Origin: Chitinophaga nivalis
GTDB taxonomy: Bacteria > Bacteroidota > Bacteroidia > Chitinophagales > Chitinophagaceae
Assembly: GCF_025989125.1 (NCBI RefSeq)
Contig: NZ_JAPDNR010000001.1
Span: 4,446,301 to 4,510,300 of the forward strand
DNA length: 64,000 bases
Direction: 5' to 3'
Below the pieces are notes generated by a model. That model searched no databases. It saw nothing but the letters and a program-made list of their open reading frames with translations, and was not told the DNA's origin. The position numbers and the translations under genes were made by a program. Shown here in pieces: positions 27,402 to 36,438 of the stretch. Within the stretch, counting starts at the first letter, position 1. Each line of letters opens with the position of its first letter.

Positions 27402-28411
27402 AAGGGCACACTTAAAAAGGCGATAAAATTTCCCGCTGTTTTTTCTGTCGTTAAAGTATAGTTATTGCCATACAGGAGGTCCAGTCGTTTACGCAGGTTG
27501 GCGATGCCGGATCCTCGTTCAGAATACGTGGTATGTACGGGTAACCCGTTACAGGTACGGAACAGGAGCCGGTGCGCTTCCTGCACCAGGGATATATTAA
27601 TTTGATTGGTGGTACTGCTTTTGTCAATACCATGTTTAAAAATATTCTCTACAAAAGTCATCAGTAACATGGGCGGAATTTCGCAATTCTCCTGTACATC
27701 GGTGTGGAATTCCAGCGTAATCTCATGCCGGATACGGATTTTCTCCAGGGTGATATAGTTTTTAAGAAAGGCCGTTTCGGTAGACAGCTGTACTTTTTCC
27801 TTCGGACTTTCATCTACAAAATACCGCATGATTTCCGACAGCCGTTCAATAAGATGAGCGGTGCGCGGCGCTTCGCGGTAAGCTTCATAATAAATGTTGT
27901 TGAGGGTATTGAACAAAAAATGGGGTTGTACCTGTGATTTCAGCAGATTCAGTTCCGTGCGTGTTTTTTGCAGCATCATTTCTTCCGTTTGCCGTTTGAG
28001 GGTAAAATACGCGATCGCAATCCGGAAAATAAAGCTCAGTACATAGATGAGCACCATCCCTACAATATTCCGGACCAGGCCTACCATCGTGATGGGCTCC
28101 GGATATTTGGCGAAGAAGGTATTGTACAAGGTCATTACCAGGTAACCACGGCTCATACCCAGGACTATCAGGAAGAGCAGCGTAGCGATGATATATAACC
28201 ACCGGTGTCCTTTCAGGTAGAGACGGGGATAGAGAAAATCAATGTTGCCGTAAATCACCACGGCATAGAACGCGGTATTGATCAGCGAGAAGCTGGCCGC
28301 CTGCCCGAAGCTGTCTTCCGACAGCAGGGAAAAAAATAGCAGCAGCAATACAAACAGCCATACCAGCCATTGCAACATCACGGGCGTAAAGGTTCGTTTC
28401 GGGAAATGCAT
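27398..28411 (-). CDS. LytS/YehU-type sensor histidine kinase
   Basis: 337 residues. Four membrane helices in the first 140 residues form the sensor; no extra sensory domain is present. A His-kinase dimerisation region follows with SQVQPHFLFNTLNNIYYEA (phospho-acceptor His), then the ATPase part with MLLMTFVENIFKHGI (N-box) and SERGSGIANLRKRLDLLYG (G-box). It signals to the LytTR regulator with which its gene overlaps by 4 bp. The stimulus is unknown. Confidence 0.9.
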   Translation of the reverse strand: MHFPKRTFTPVMLQWLVWLFVLLLLFFSLLSEDSFGQAASFSLINTAFYAVVIYGNIDFLYPRLYLKGHRWLYIIATLLFLIVLGMSRGYLVMTLYNTFFAKYPEPITMVGLVRNIVGMVLIYVLSFIFRIAIAYFTLKRQTEEMMLQKTRTELNLLKSQVQPHFLFNTLNNIYYEAYREAPRTAHLIERLSEIMRYFVDESPKEKVQLSTETAFLKNYITLEKIRIRHEITLEFHTDVQENCEIPPMLLMTFVENIFKHGIDKSSTTNQINISLVQEAHRLLFRTCNGLPVHTTYSERGSGIANLRKRLDLLYGNNYTLTTEKTAGNFIAFLSVPL

Positions 28412-28598
28412 GGGTTGAAATTAAGCATTCGTTGGCAGGAATCATAGCGTGGTAGCCAGATAGCCACGCACGGAATATAACAGTTGGAATAAGAACGGCA
28501 ATGGTTTAAAATCTACCCGGTCTGGTTGAAAAAAATTGCCGGCATCTGCAGAAATAAAAATATTTGAACTCAGATTTTGATCAACTTAAATCATTTGT

Positions 28599-29459
28599 AT
28601 GAACTGTACACGTCGTGTCATTGTTTGGCTGCAACAGTATGTATTAAAGCCGGTAGTCGCCGGTATCACAGGAGTGGTTTTGTGGGGAGCGTTACCACAG
28701 AAAGCGGTCGCACAGGCAGATACCATCGACCAGCAGCACCAACGGCTGAATACCCGTTACCTCAAGCCGGGTATGCGGCAATACCTGGTCTACTTTCAAC
28801 ATCCCGGTAAGCCGGACAGGCTGCAGCTTTCCTTATGGGTAAGACAGGTAGAAAAAGGCATGCAGCAGCAAACGCCTGTATTTAACATTCACCAGTATTG
28901 GTATAGTGCCGACACCACCCGTTTTGCCACCTTTGTGTCTACCAACACAGCGGCCGACTTTTCTCCATTGTATCATGCAGCTGCGGTAGGGAAGCAGGTA
29001 AAGGCCTATAACTGGTCGGCCACGGGCATTACCGGTGCAGATGCCGTTGCAGATAATGCTGCCGCCGGATTTAAACTGGCTTTTGACCAACCTAACTATA
29101 ACTGGCACCTGGATATTGAAACCTTTGAGATGTTGCCCCTGGCTGCCGGTAAATCCTTCCTGATCCGTTTTTATGATGCTGGCCTGGAACCACCTAAATA
29201 TGCCGCGTATCGCGTTATCGGGAGTGAAGTACTCGCTACCTGGGGCAACCGGGAAGTGGATTGCTGGAAACTGCAAACCACTGGCACCTATCCGGGAGGT
29301 ACCTATGTACAAACCTATTGGATCAGCAAAGCAGATCATGAGTTTTTGAAAGAAGTAGATGAATTTGGTGGCATCTACCGGTATAAAATAAAATTGCCGG
29401 GACTTACGCCTGATCTGCTCAGTGTATTTCAAACTCCTGGTGCCGGGAAAAAAATATAG
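28599..29459 (+). CDS. hypothetical secreted protein, DUF3108-like
   Basis: 286 residues with a long N-terminus: 20 residues precede a hydrophobic segment ending PQKAVAQ, a likely signal peptide. The mature protein is beta-rich with repeated aromatic strands. The end (VLATWGNREVDCWKLQTTG, TYVQTYWISKADHEFLKEV) resembles DUF3108-like outer-membrane-associated beta-barrels or lipocalin-like proteins, in which a cofactor-free barrel carries a W-x-x-x-x-x-E-F/K end. Monocistronic. Function unknown. Confidence 0.5.
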   Translation: MNCTRRVIVWLQQYVLKPVVAGITGVVLWGALPQKAVAQADTIDQQHQRLNTRYLKPGMRQYLVYFQHPGKPDRLQLSLWVRQVEKGMQQQTPVFNIHQYWYSADTTRFATFVSTNTAADFSPLYHAAAVGKQVKAYNWSATGITGADAVADNAAAGFKLAFDQPNYNWHLDIETFEMLPLAAGKSFLIRFYDAGLEPPKYAAYRVIGSEVLATWGNREVDCWKLQTTGTYPGGTYVQTYWISKADHEFLKEVDEFGGIYRYKIKLPGLTPDLLSVFQTPGAGKKI

Positions 29460-29673
29460 CGATGTCATTTAACCTGGCATATCCCAATAACGTCACAATA
29501 TATAAACCAGGCCGGATGCCGCGCGATTCTAAAAAGGAGAGGAAGGAACCGACTGCTGTGGTTAGCAGGCAATTATCTGATTTTGAACGGGCCGGCTTAC
29601 ACTGCTCCGGCTGTAACCCCGGGTAACTGGTGGGCACTAACTGCCACTGGTACTGAAACATACGGCTGTAGCA
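29460..29673. other. non-coding stretch with a 36-codon open frame
   Basis: Between the secreted protein and a terminator. An ATG at 29516 opens a 36-residue frame to TAA at 29626 (MPRDSKKERK..., ending HCSGCNPG) with a CxxC near its end. It lacks a ribosome-binding site and any known homologue I can recall, so I do not call it a gene. Confidence 0.25.
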
Positions 29674-29701
29674 AAAAGGGCGGAATAATTTCCGCCCTTT
29701 T
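29674..29701. terminator. rho-independent terminator
   Basis: AAAAGGGCGGAA (29674-29685) pairs perfectly with TTCCGCCCTTTT (29690-29701) around a 4-nt loop; a T-run follows on the plus strand. Confidence 0.88.
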
Positions 29702-29891
29702 GATTTTTTAGCTGAACCGGTGTATAACCACTGCCGTTATACGTTACCGGGAAATAACAAGGAATGTTTTTATCTTGTCTGTCATTCTTTTTCCTTTTTT
29801 GATAAAAGATTTACTTTTTTTACCCGCACCTTTGCCCGCAAATGCCGGCTCTATAGATTACGGTTGAAAGAAAAATTTAAATTAGAAGACA

Positions 29892-30446
29892 GTGGCAGGC
29901 CAATATGCTGATAATTCCCCGTATGGGAAGCTTAAGATTGATGAGGATACGTTCTTTCGTTTATATGATGCCTACTGGATGAAATTGTACCACCTGGCTT
30001 ATAAGTATCTGGAAGATGCCTATGAGGCAGAAGGGCTTGTACAGGATGTATTTACATCACTATGGCAGCGAAGAGACGAACTTGTACTGGAGGAGAATAC
30101 CGCGGAAAATTACCTGGTCCGCGCGGTGCGTTATCGTATTTCCCGCAATTACAATGATGAAATCAGAAAGGCGAAGAAGCTGGAAGAACTTTCTGTCCGG
30201 CTGCCTGCTACCGAAAACAGAACGGAACAGGATCTTTTCTGCCGGTTTCTGAAAAAAGAGATCGACAGGCTGGTGACCACTTTGCCAGACCGTTGCCGGC
30301 TGGTATATCAATTGAGTCGCAATGAAGGGTTGAACAACCGGGAGATTGCGCTGGACCTGCTGATTTCAGAAAAAACGGTAGAAAATCAACTGACCAAGGC
30401 CCTCAAGTTGTTACGTAGGGGAATCGGGAAGTATCTTGCTGACTAA
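29892..30446 (+). CDS. ECF sigma factor of the xus-like locus
   Basis: 184 residues. Region 2 is at about 15-85 (FRLYDAYWMKLYHLAYKYLED, AEGLVQDVFTSLWQRRDEL, NYLVRAVRYRISRNY) and region 4 at about 120-175 (LPDRCRLVYQLSRNEGLNNREIALDLLISEKTVENQL). The only start codon in frame ahead of region 2 is GTG at 29892; a TAG lies three codons upstream. It heads a run with the anti-sigma gene (53 bp on) and a DUF4374-like lipoprotein, and precedes the TonB receptor genes. It most likely controls iron-chelate uptake; this is inference from gene order. Confidence 0.85.
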   Translation: MAGQYADNSPYGKLKIDEDTFFRLYDAYWMKLYHLAYKYLEDAYEAEGLVQDVFTSLWQRRDELVLEENTAENYLVRAVRYRISRNYNDEIRKAKKLEELSVRLPATENRTEQDLFCRFLKKEIDRLVTTLPDRCRLVYQLSRNEGLNNREIALDLLISEKTVENQLTKALKLLRRGIGKYLAD

Positions 30447-30499
30447 ATCAGGAAACAAAATAGGGGAAGACACTGTTTCATGATAATTAATGCTAGTTA

Positions 30500-31162
30500 A
30501 TGCTGCATATGAATCCGGAAATACTAAAGAAATGTTTATCAGGTACCGCCACTCCCGCTGAAATGGCCGCCTATGATCGTTGGCTGGCAGGAGAGGAGGA
30601 AGAGATAGCAACGCCGGCGCCGGCAGAAGAAGGCCGGAGGGAGCGTATGTGGGAACAGATTACCACGGAAAATCACCGTTTGGATCACCGGGCGGGTATC
30701 CGGAAAATCGTTGTACAATGGGCGGTGGCTGCGAGTATACTACTCGTTTGCCTGGTGGCTGCTTTTGCCGGGAAATCCCGCTTTTCACAGCAGGAACTGG
30801 CTTTCAGTAACCAAAGTAACAGCCCGTTGCCACGGAAAACATTTGATGGCCTGCATGTAAGGCTCGGCGGACAAAGTGAAGTCAGTATGCACCATACCGG
30901 CAACAACATGGCCATTGATTTTGCCGGCAGCCTGCTGCTGAGCAACCCCGCCAGCGAAGACCGGCCTACCATTGTTTCGTATACGAAAAACGATGGCTGC
31001 AAAGCCAGTAAAAAACTGCTGCTGAGAAAAGGAAAGACCTACCTGCTGGCCTATTATCCATATGGCAACGGGGAGGTGATTGTCGTGGAAAACAGGTCCC
31101 TCATGGATATGCCACCGGCGCTGGCCCAGCATATTAAAAAAGATTTTACCCATTTTAACTGA
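30500..31162 (+). CDS. short FecR-like anti-sigma factor
   Basis: 220 residues (an ATG three codons in, 30509, is an alternative start). The N-terminal 85 residues match the cytoplasmic part of FecR proteins (KCLSGTATPAEMAAYDRWLAGEEEE). One membrane helix follows at about 77-95 (WAVAASILLVCLVAAFAG). The periplasmic part is only about 120 residues and lacks the usual FecR beta-domain block and STN-like end. It does have TFDGLHVRLGGQSEVSMHH and a KKLLLRKGKTYLLAYYPYGNGEVIVVE stretch. It probably holds the sigma factor encoded just upstream, with a signal input unlike classical FecR. Confidence 0.6.
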   Translation: MLHMNPEILKKCLSGTATPAEMAAYDRWLAGEEEEIATPAPAEEGRRERMWEQITTENHRLDHRAGIRKIVVQWAVAASILLVCLVAAFAGKSRFSQQELAFSNQSNSPLPRKTFDGLHVRLGGQSEVSMHHTGNNMAIDFAGSLLLSNPASEDRPTIVSYTKNDGCKASKKLLLRKGKTYLLAYYPYGNGEVIVVENRSLMDMPPALAQHIKKDFTHFN

Positions 31163-31167
31163 TACAT

Positions 31168-32382
31168 GTGAATAGATATATTATTGGCTTAACTGGCAGG
31201 TCCGGTTGGCTATTGCTGCTATTAATACCGTCCCTGCTACTGACTATATCCTGCCAGCAGCAGCATGAAGGCGCCACACCGGGTTTTGGGGTAATTGTGT
31301 ATGACAGCCTGCAGGACGCCGATCGGTTTATTCCGGTAACAGATTTTGGAGAAAAGACAGCGGTATTGCCCGCAACAGATATGCCCGGCGCAGGTACCGT
31401 CATCGCTACCGCCGGGCCTTATTATTTTATGATGAGCCAGGCAACCGGCATCTTATCCCGCTATAAGGCTACTACCACCGGGTTGGAAAAAGATGCGGAA
31501 CTGGTGATGAAGGATATTTATTTTGAACCTTATGACAGCTGGATCGTGCAGGCAGGTGCCGATACTTTACTGCTCGGATGTATACAGGGCGATACCCTCG
31601 CCTGCACCCTTATAGATCTGCAGGCCATGAAAGTATTGCAACACAGTATACTGGCGCATCCCAAAGCGCCGGCAGGCGTGAACTTCGCGGCATGGTCCGC
31701 GCACCTGGCCGGCAATACCTTGTTTGTTTTCAATACCTTCCAGAAAGGCTTTATGCGCGAGCATGTTTTCCCGCCGGATGGCGCCATGCAAACACTGGTA
31801 TACAGTTACCCGCAGCTGGAACTGCAGCGGGTAATCACCGACAGGCGTACCACCTGGCCCGGCGGCTACCAGATATGGGCGCCCAACAGCGTATCCCTGC
31901 AGGATACCGTGTATGTGCTGGGGCAACCCGGCGGCCGCACCGCCGTGCATCCAACCACGATGCCAGCCATATTACGGCTCAAAACAGGCGCCGCTTCATT
32001 CGATACTACCTATACCTTCCGCCCGGTAAACGGGCGCAGCGAAGAACTATATACCCTGTATGATATCGGTGATGGTAAGGCCATCACTAAAGTAGTACCC
32101 ACCCACCGCATTACCGGTTTTGATGATTATCTCATGGCCCCCACAGGATACTATGAAGTCCTGGATCTGCGCAACGCTACCCGTACCCGGTTAAAACTGG
32201 ACCCCGTTTTCCCTGATTTTCGCAAAAATGTACTGGCAGCAGGTGAAGTCGTATACCTGCCTGTTTACCTGGGCAACAATACCAGCCGTATCTGGTGTTA
32301 CTACCCGTCAACCGGTAAACTGGTACCTGGTATCATCGTACCTGGCAGGGTGTTGCTGATGAATCGCTTCAGCGCCGAATGA
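31168..32382 (+). CDS. DUF4374-like lipoprotein, XusB paralogue
   Basis: 404 residues; type II signal peptide with lipobox LTISC (Cys about 29). The mature protein is a beta-propeller-like chain with repeated short strands and shows the DUF4374 layout: GPYYFMMSQATGILSRYKAT, GVNFAAWSAHL, FNTFQKGFMREHVFPPD, GGYQIWAPNSVSLQDTVYVLG, RIWCYYPSTGKLVPGI. DUF4374 proteins bind iron-siderophore complexes at the cell surface (XusB of Bacteroides). It starts 5 bp after the anti-sigma gene, so it is part of the regulatory operon rather than the transporter operon. Whether it captures ligand or senses it is open. Confidence 0.6.
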   Translation: MNRYIIGLTGRSGWLLLLLIPSLLLTISCQQQHEGATPGFGVIVYDSLQDADRFIPVTDFGEKTAVLPATDMPGAGTVIATAGPYYFMMSQATGILSRYKATTTGLEKDAELVMKDIYFEPYDSWIVQAGADTLLLGCIQGDTLACTLIDLQAMKVLQHSILAHPKAPAGVNFAAWSAHLAGNTLFVFNTFQKGFMREHVFPPDGAMQTLVYSYPQLELQRVITDRRTTWPGGYQIWAPNSVSLQDTVYVLGQPGGRTAVHPTTMPAILRLKTGAASFDTTYTFRPVNGRSEELYTLYDIGDGKAITKVVPTHRITGFDDYLMAPTGYYEVLDLRNATRTRLKLDPVFPDFRKNVLAAGEVVYLPVYLGNNTSRIWCYYPSTGKLVPGIIVPGRVLLMNRFSAE

Positions 32383-32556
32383 TCGTATCGGGAAAAAAAA
32401 CAGGCCGTTTAGGGCGGCAATGATCAAATCGGGAAAAAGAAAAAGCACGCAGCCGAAAAACATAGGGGCAAATCAATAGTTGTGATAATACTAATTGACA
32501 ACGTTATTCAACAAGACAGATAGCCGGACAGAGAACCGCAAACATATGATATAAAA

Positions 32557-32607
32557 AAAGAGCCGGCAGTTCGTACCTGCTCGGCTCTTTCCCCCGGCAG
32601 ACCGGGG
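32557..32607 (+). terminator. tandem hairpins before the TonB receptor gene
   Basis: AAAGAGCCG-GCAG pairs with CTGC-CGGCTCTTT (32557-32590). A second GC-rich hairpin (CCCCGG with CCGGGG) follows at 32591-32607. They separate the sigma/anti-sigma/DUF4374 genes from the receptor and point to a separate promoter at about 32610-32639. Confidence 0.65.
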
Positions 32608-32639
32608 TTTACTTTCAAATACTACATTATCTAAAAGCG

Positions 32640-35090
32640 ATGCAAATTAAAGAAATTTTGCTGACTGGGGTGCTGTGTGCCTTCACTTTTCAGGTGCGTG
32701 CCCAGCAACCAGCAACAGCGGCTATTTCCGGAAACGTTACCAACGAAGAAGGAAAGCCTGTTCCTGCAGCTACAATCCAATTATCTCCCGGTAACAAAGC
32801 AATGGCCGGCGATGCCAATGGCCACTTCCGTTTTACGTCCCTTGCTGCAGGCACCTATACCGTACGTATTAATGCATTGGGTTATGAACCCCTCGCTAAA
32901 AAAATCATACTGGCAGCCGGTCAGCAGGTAGCAGAACGCTTCCAGGTAAAGGCGGCGATACAGGATATCAACAGTGTGGCGGTAGTAGGCTTTGGTAAAA
33001 CCAAGGAAGTAAACCGCCAGGCCTATAATGTACAGGCGGTGGATGCCCGGCAGTTGCATAATACCACACTGGATCTGGGGCAGCTGATGAACCGTATTTC
33101 CGGTGTGCGGATACGGGAATCCGGTGGTACCGGTTCCGAGATGCGTTTCAGTCTGAACGGCTTCTCCGGCCGCCAGGTGAAATTTTTCCTGGACGGTGTA
33201 CCCATGGATAACTTCGGGACTTCTTTCCAGCTGAATAATATCCCTGTCAACTTTGCCGATCGCATTGAAGTATACAAAGGGGTAGTACCCGTATGGTTAG
33301 GCGGCGACGCATTGGGGGGCGCTGTAAACATCGTTACCAGCACACGCCCGCATACTTTCGTAGACGCCTCTTATTCCTATGGCTCCTTCAATACCCACAA
33401 ATCCTCCATTAATGCCGGTTATGTTGCCCGCTCAGGATTTACTGTGCAGATGAATGCTTTTCAGAACTATTCAGATAATAACTACTGGATAGATGCAGAT
33501 GTAGCTGATTTTGAAACCGGTATTCTGACGCCCGGCCGGATCAGAAGATTCCATGATCGCTACCACAACGAAACACTCGTACTGCGTGCAGGCGTCACCG
33601 GTAAAAAATATGCGGACCGCCTGTTGATTGGTGGTACCATCGCCAACAACCGCGCTGATATACAAACCGGTAACCGCGTACATGACGTATATGGCGCCCG
33701 CTGGCGCTCCGGCAACCTGTTGCAGCCTTCCCTGCAATACAGCAAAAAAGACCTGTTTGTAAAAGGGCTGGAAGTACGCGTGAATGCCAATTTTAACCTG
33801 GGAGAAGAGCGGGCGGTGGATACGGCTAATAAAAGATATTCCTGGGATGGCTCTTTCGAATATAAAGACAGAAATAATCCTTACCGCAAAGGGGGAGAAG
33901 TGGGATTGTCTGACTACCGTTTTAAAAACAACAATGGTTCGGCAAGCCTGGCGGCAGACTATAAAATCAATGAGCAACACAGCCTGTCATTGAATGAAAT
34001 GTTTACCACCTTCGACCGGAAGTCTAAAAACAGCTACGATCCCGATAATATCGAAGATAAACAGCCGCATAAAAGCAGCAAGTATATCACAGGACTGGGA
34101 TACCGTTTCAACTATGCCGACAAAATCAGTGCAACGGCTTTCGTAAAACATTACCAGCAATATAATACAACCAATAAAGTAGAGAAATTCTTTGATCAGC
34201 CAACGCAGACATTCAACTACGTCGTAAACGTTTTCAAGGGAAATGTTTCCAAGCTGGGTTATGGCGCCGCAGGTAGCTGGTTTATTACCAATCAGCTGCA
34301 GTTCAAAACATCCTACGAAAAAGCTTACCGCCTGCCCGATAATCAGGAGATGTTCGGAGATATGATCAATGAACTGGGTAACATGAGCTTGCGTCCGGAA
34401 AGCAGTGATAATATCAACGTAGGGGCTGTGTATAATTTTGCCATCGCCAAAGTACATGCGTTTGAAGTACAGGCTAATTTCATCTTCCGCAATTCTACTG
34501 ATTATATCCGGAGCCAGGTAGGCGCCATGAAAGGCAGTAACGGCGAGTACCTGCGTCAGAGTGTGAATGATGAAGGCGTTACCAACCGGGGCATCGATGC
34601 AGAAATTCACTATGCCTATAAAAATGTATTCCTGTTCAATAGCAGCTTCACCTATCAGAACATCCGCAACAGCACGAAACATGAAATGCTGAAAGACGGT
34701 ACCCGTTCCAAAGAAGTAAGTCCGGTATACCAGGATCGGATTCCCAATATGCCATATATGTTTGGGAATGCCAATGCGGCCTATGTATTTGATAATGTAT
34801 TACACAAAGGCAATCGCCTCTCCCTGGGATATAACGTACAGTTCGTGAATCAGTTCTATTTATTCTGGCCAAGTCAGGGCGAACAGGATACCAAGAAGAT
34901 GATTCCGACACAGTGGGCGCATGATGCCAGCCTGACCTATACCATGGCAGGTGGTCGTTATAATGTGGCGGCAGAATGTCTGAACCTGACGGATGCTTCG
35001 CTCTACGATAACTTCAAGTTGCCAAAGCCCAGCCGTGCTTTTAACGTGAAGCTCCGTTATTATTTCTCCTGGAAACAGCAACAACAATAA
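32640..35090 (+). CDS. TonB-dependent siderophore/haem-type receptor (XusA-like)
   Basis: 816 residues: signal peptide ending VRAQ, carboxypeptidase-D-like beta-sandwich at about 27-105 (ISGNVTNEEGKPVPAATIQL, TYTVRINALGYEP), plug from about 120 (LGQLMNRISGVRIRESGGTG, VKFFLDGVPMDNFG, FADRIEVYKGVVPVWLGGDALGGAVNIVT), then the barrel, ending in RAFNVKLRYYFSW. It lacks the STN domain and the SusC-specific length, so it is a classical uptake receptor, not a SusC. The two next genes (DUF4374 lipoprotein after 54 bp, PepSY protein after 46 bp) match the xusA-xusB-xusC order for xenosiderophore uptake in Bacteroides. Confidence 0.88.
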   Translation: MQIKEILLTGVLCAFTFQVRAQQPATAAISGNVTNEEGKPVPAATIQLSPGNKAMAGDANGHFRFTSLAAGTYTVRINALGYEPLAKKIILAAGQQVAERFQVKAAIQDINSVAVVGFGKTKEVNRQAYNVQAVDARQLHNTTLDLGQLMNRISGVRIRESGGTGSEMRFSLNGFSGRQVKFFLDGVPMDNFGTSFQLNNIPVNFADRIEVYKGVVPVWLGGDALGGAVNIVTSTRPHTFVDASYSYGSFNTHKSSINAGYVARSGFTVQMNAFQNYSDNNYWIDADVADFETGILTPGRIRRFHDRYHNETLVLRAGVTGKKYADRLLIGGTIANNRADIQTGNRVHDVYGARWRSGNLLQPSLQYSKKDLFVKGLEVRVNANFNLGEERAVDTANKRYSWDGSFEYKDRNNPYRKGGEVGLSDYRFKNNNGSASLAADYKINEQHSLSLNEMFTTFDRKSKNSYDPDNIEDKQPHKSSKYITGLGYRFNYADKISATAFVKHYQQYNTTNKVEKFFDQPTQTFNYVVNVFKGNVSKLGYGAAGSWFITNQLQFKTSYEKAYRLPDNQEMFGDMINELGNMSLRPESSDNINVGAVYNFAIAKVHAFEVQANFIFRNSTDYIRSQVGAMKGSNGEYLRQSVNDEGVTNRGIDAEIHYAYKNVFLFNSSFTYQNIRNSTKHEMLKDGTRSKEVSPVYQDRIPNMPYMFGNANAAYVFDNVLHKGNRLSLGYNVQFVNQFYLFWPSQGEQDTKKMIPTQWAHDASLTYTMAGGRYNVAAECLNLTDASLYDNFKLPKPSRAFNVKLRYYFSWKQQQQ

Positions 35091-35144
35091 TTACTACCGA
35101 TAACTGCTTACATCGTAGCAGCTAATTTTTTAAATACTATCAAC

Positions 35145-36392
35145 ATGAAAAAAACAGTATTGAAGTTGATGACAGGTGTTTTTGGAACTGTCATTCTGAT
35201 GAGTGCCTGCAAAAAGGACAATGACACCCAAACAGAACCACCTGTTACGCCGGGTAAAGACCGTTCAAAATATGTATTTGTGTATAGCGGCAAAGGTGCT
35301 GCAGGTAATGCCGGTACTTATATTGTTACTGCAAATGATATTTCTCAGGGAGAAATTTCGGCTACCGGTAACGGCGTGGAAGTAGAAGCTTATTCTTTTA
35401 TTGTCACCAACAATACCCTGTTTGCACAGGCTTATACCAACCAGGGTCCGGTAACACCTTTCCGTTTGAATGAAGAAGGAAAAATAGTAGAAGCCGGCAG
35501 ATTGATCAATACCTTCCGCACCGGTGTTTACGGAACAGTGAACAATAACGCCTGGGTAGGCGGTGGCGATCCGCGCCAGAGCGGATTAGGAGAGCTTTTC
35601 CTGTACGATGCGGTGAAACTGCAGGTTACTGCAAAAAGTTCCATTGATCTGAAAGCGATCACCGGTACCGGCGAAAATGCGGTATGGACAGGTCTCTTCC
35701 AGGTAGATAACAAACTGTATGTACCTTACTACAAATTTAAACCGGTAGAAGGTGGTGCACCATGGATGGGTAAATACGGCAGCCTGGATAGTACCTGGAT
35801 TGCGGTGTTGAGCTATCCTGAACTGAAATATGAAAAAACCATTGCAGACGGTCGTTCCGGCTTTGTGGGCAACTGGTTCGGTATGCAGGGTTTACATCAG
35901 GTTGAAAACGGCGACGTATATACCTGGTCTACTGCCGGAGAAATCAACGACATAAAATCCAAAAATCATTCCGGTGTACTCCGTATCAAAAAAGGTACTA
36001 CCGAATTTGATCAGAGCTACTTCTTCGATATGGAGAAAAGAGTGGGTGTGAAAATTGCACGGGCAGAATACATCTCCAAAGGTAAATTCCTGATGTCTTT
36101 GTATGCAGGTGCTACTACCGGTGATGTGTCCGGTGGCCGCGTAAGACTGGCGATCGTTGACGTGTTCAACCAGACGGTGAATTATGTACAGGGTGCTCCT
36201 GAACATGCGCAGCCTGATTTCAAAATGCAGGTATACAACGAACGTGATGGCAAAACCATTAACTATGTAATGGAAGAAGATGGTGGCGAGTTCTATGTAT
36301 ACGTGATCGATGCTGAAACAGCTACTGCGAAGAGAGGCCTGCACATTAAAGGTGCGGAAGGTGTGACTTCAATTTCCAAACTGACTTACTAA
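35145..36392 (+). CDS. DUF4374 surface lipoprotein, siderophore-binding (XusB-like)
   Basis: 415 residues; type II signal peptide with lipobox LMSAC (Cys about 22). The DUF4374 family is clear: SKYVFVYSGKGAAGNAGTYI, YGTVNNNAWVGGGDPRQSG, TGLFQVDNKLYVPYYKFKPV, GRSGFVGNWFGMQGLHQVENGD, AEYISKGKFLMSLYAG. In Bacteroides, the homologue XusB binds ferric enterobactin-type chelates at the cell surface and passes them to XusA. The gene lies between receptor and PepSY genes in the same order. Ligand specificity cannot be told here. Confidence 0.85.
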   Translation: MKKTVLKLMTGVFGTVILMSACKKDNDTQTEPPVTPGKDRSKYVFVYSGKGAAGNAGTYIVTANDISQGEISATGNGVEVEAYSFIVTNNTLFAQAYTNQGPVTPFRLNEEGKIVEAGRLINTFRTGVYGTVNNNAWVGGGDPRQSGLGELFLYDAVKLQVTAKSSIDLKAITGTGENAVWTGLFQVDNKLYVPYYKFKPVEGGAPWMGKYGSLDSTWIAVLSYPELKYEKTIADGRSGFVGNWFGMQGLHQVENGDVYTWSTAGEINDIKSKNHSGVLRIKKGTTEFDQSYFFDMEKRVGVKIARAEYISKGKFLMSLYAGATTGDVSGGRVRLAIVDVFNQTVNYVQGAPEHAQPDFKMQVYNERDGKTINYVMEEDGGEFYVYVIDAETATAKRGLHIKGAEGVTSISKLTY

Positions 36393-36438
36393 GATATCAC
36401 CGGGCGCCTGTCCAGACGGGCGTCCGGCTTTACCGCTT

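Noticed and set aside
29516..29626. RiPP precursor hypothesis for the 36-codon frame
   Set aside because: No leader-core pattern, and the only radical SAM gene is 13 kb away inside the NRPS cluster.
33471..33980. 169-codon minus-strand frame in the TonB receptor gene
   Set aside because: Antisense to a complete receptor with clear domains; its sequence has no family features.
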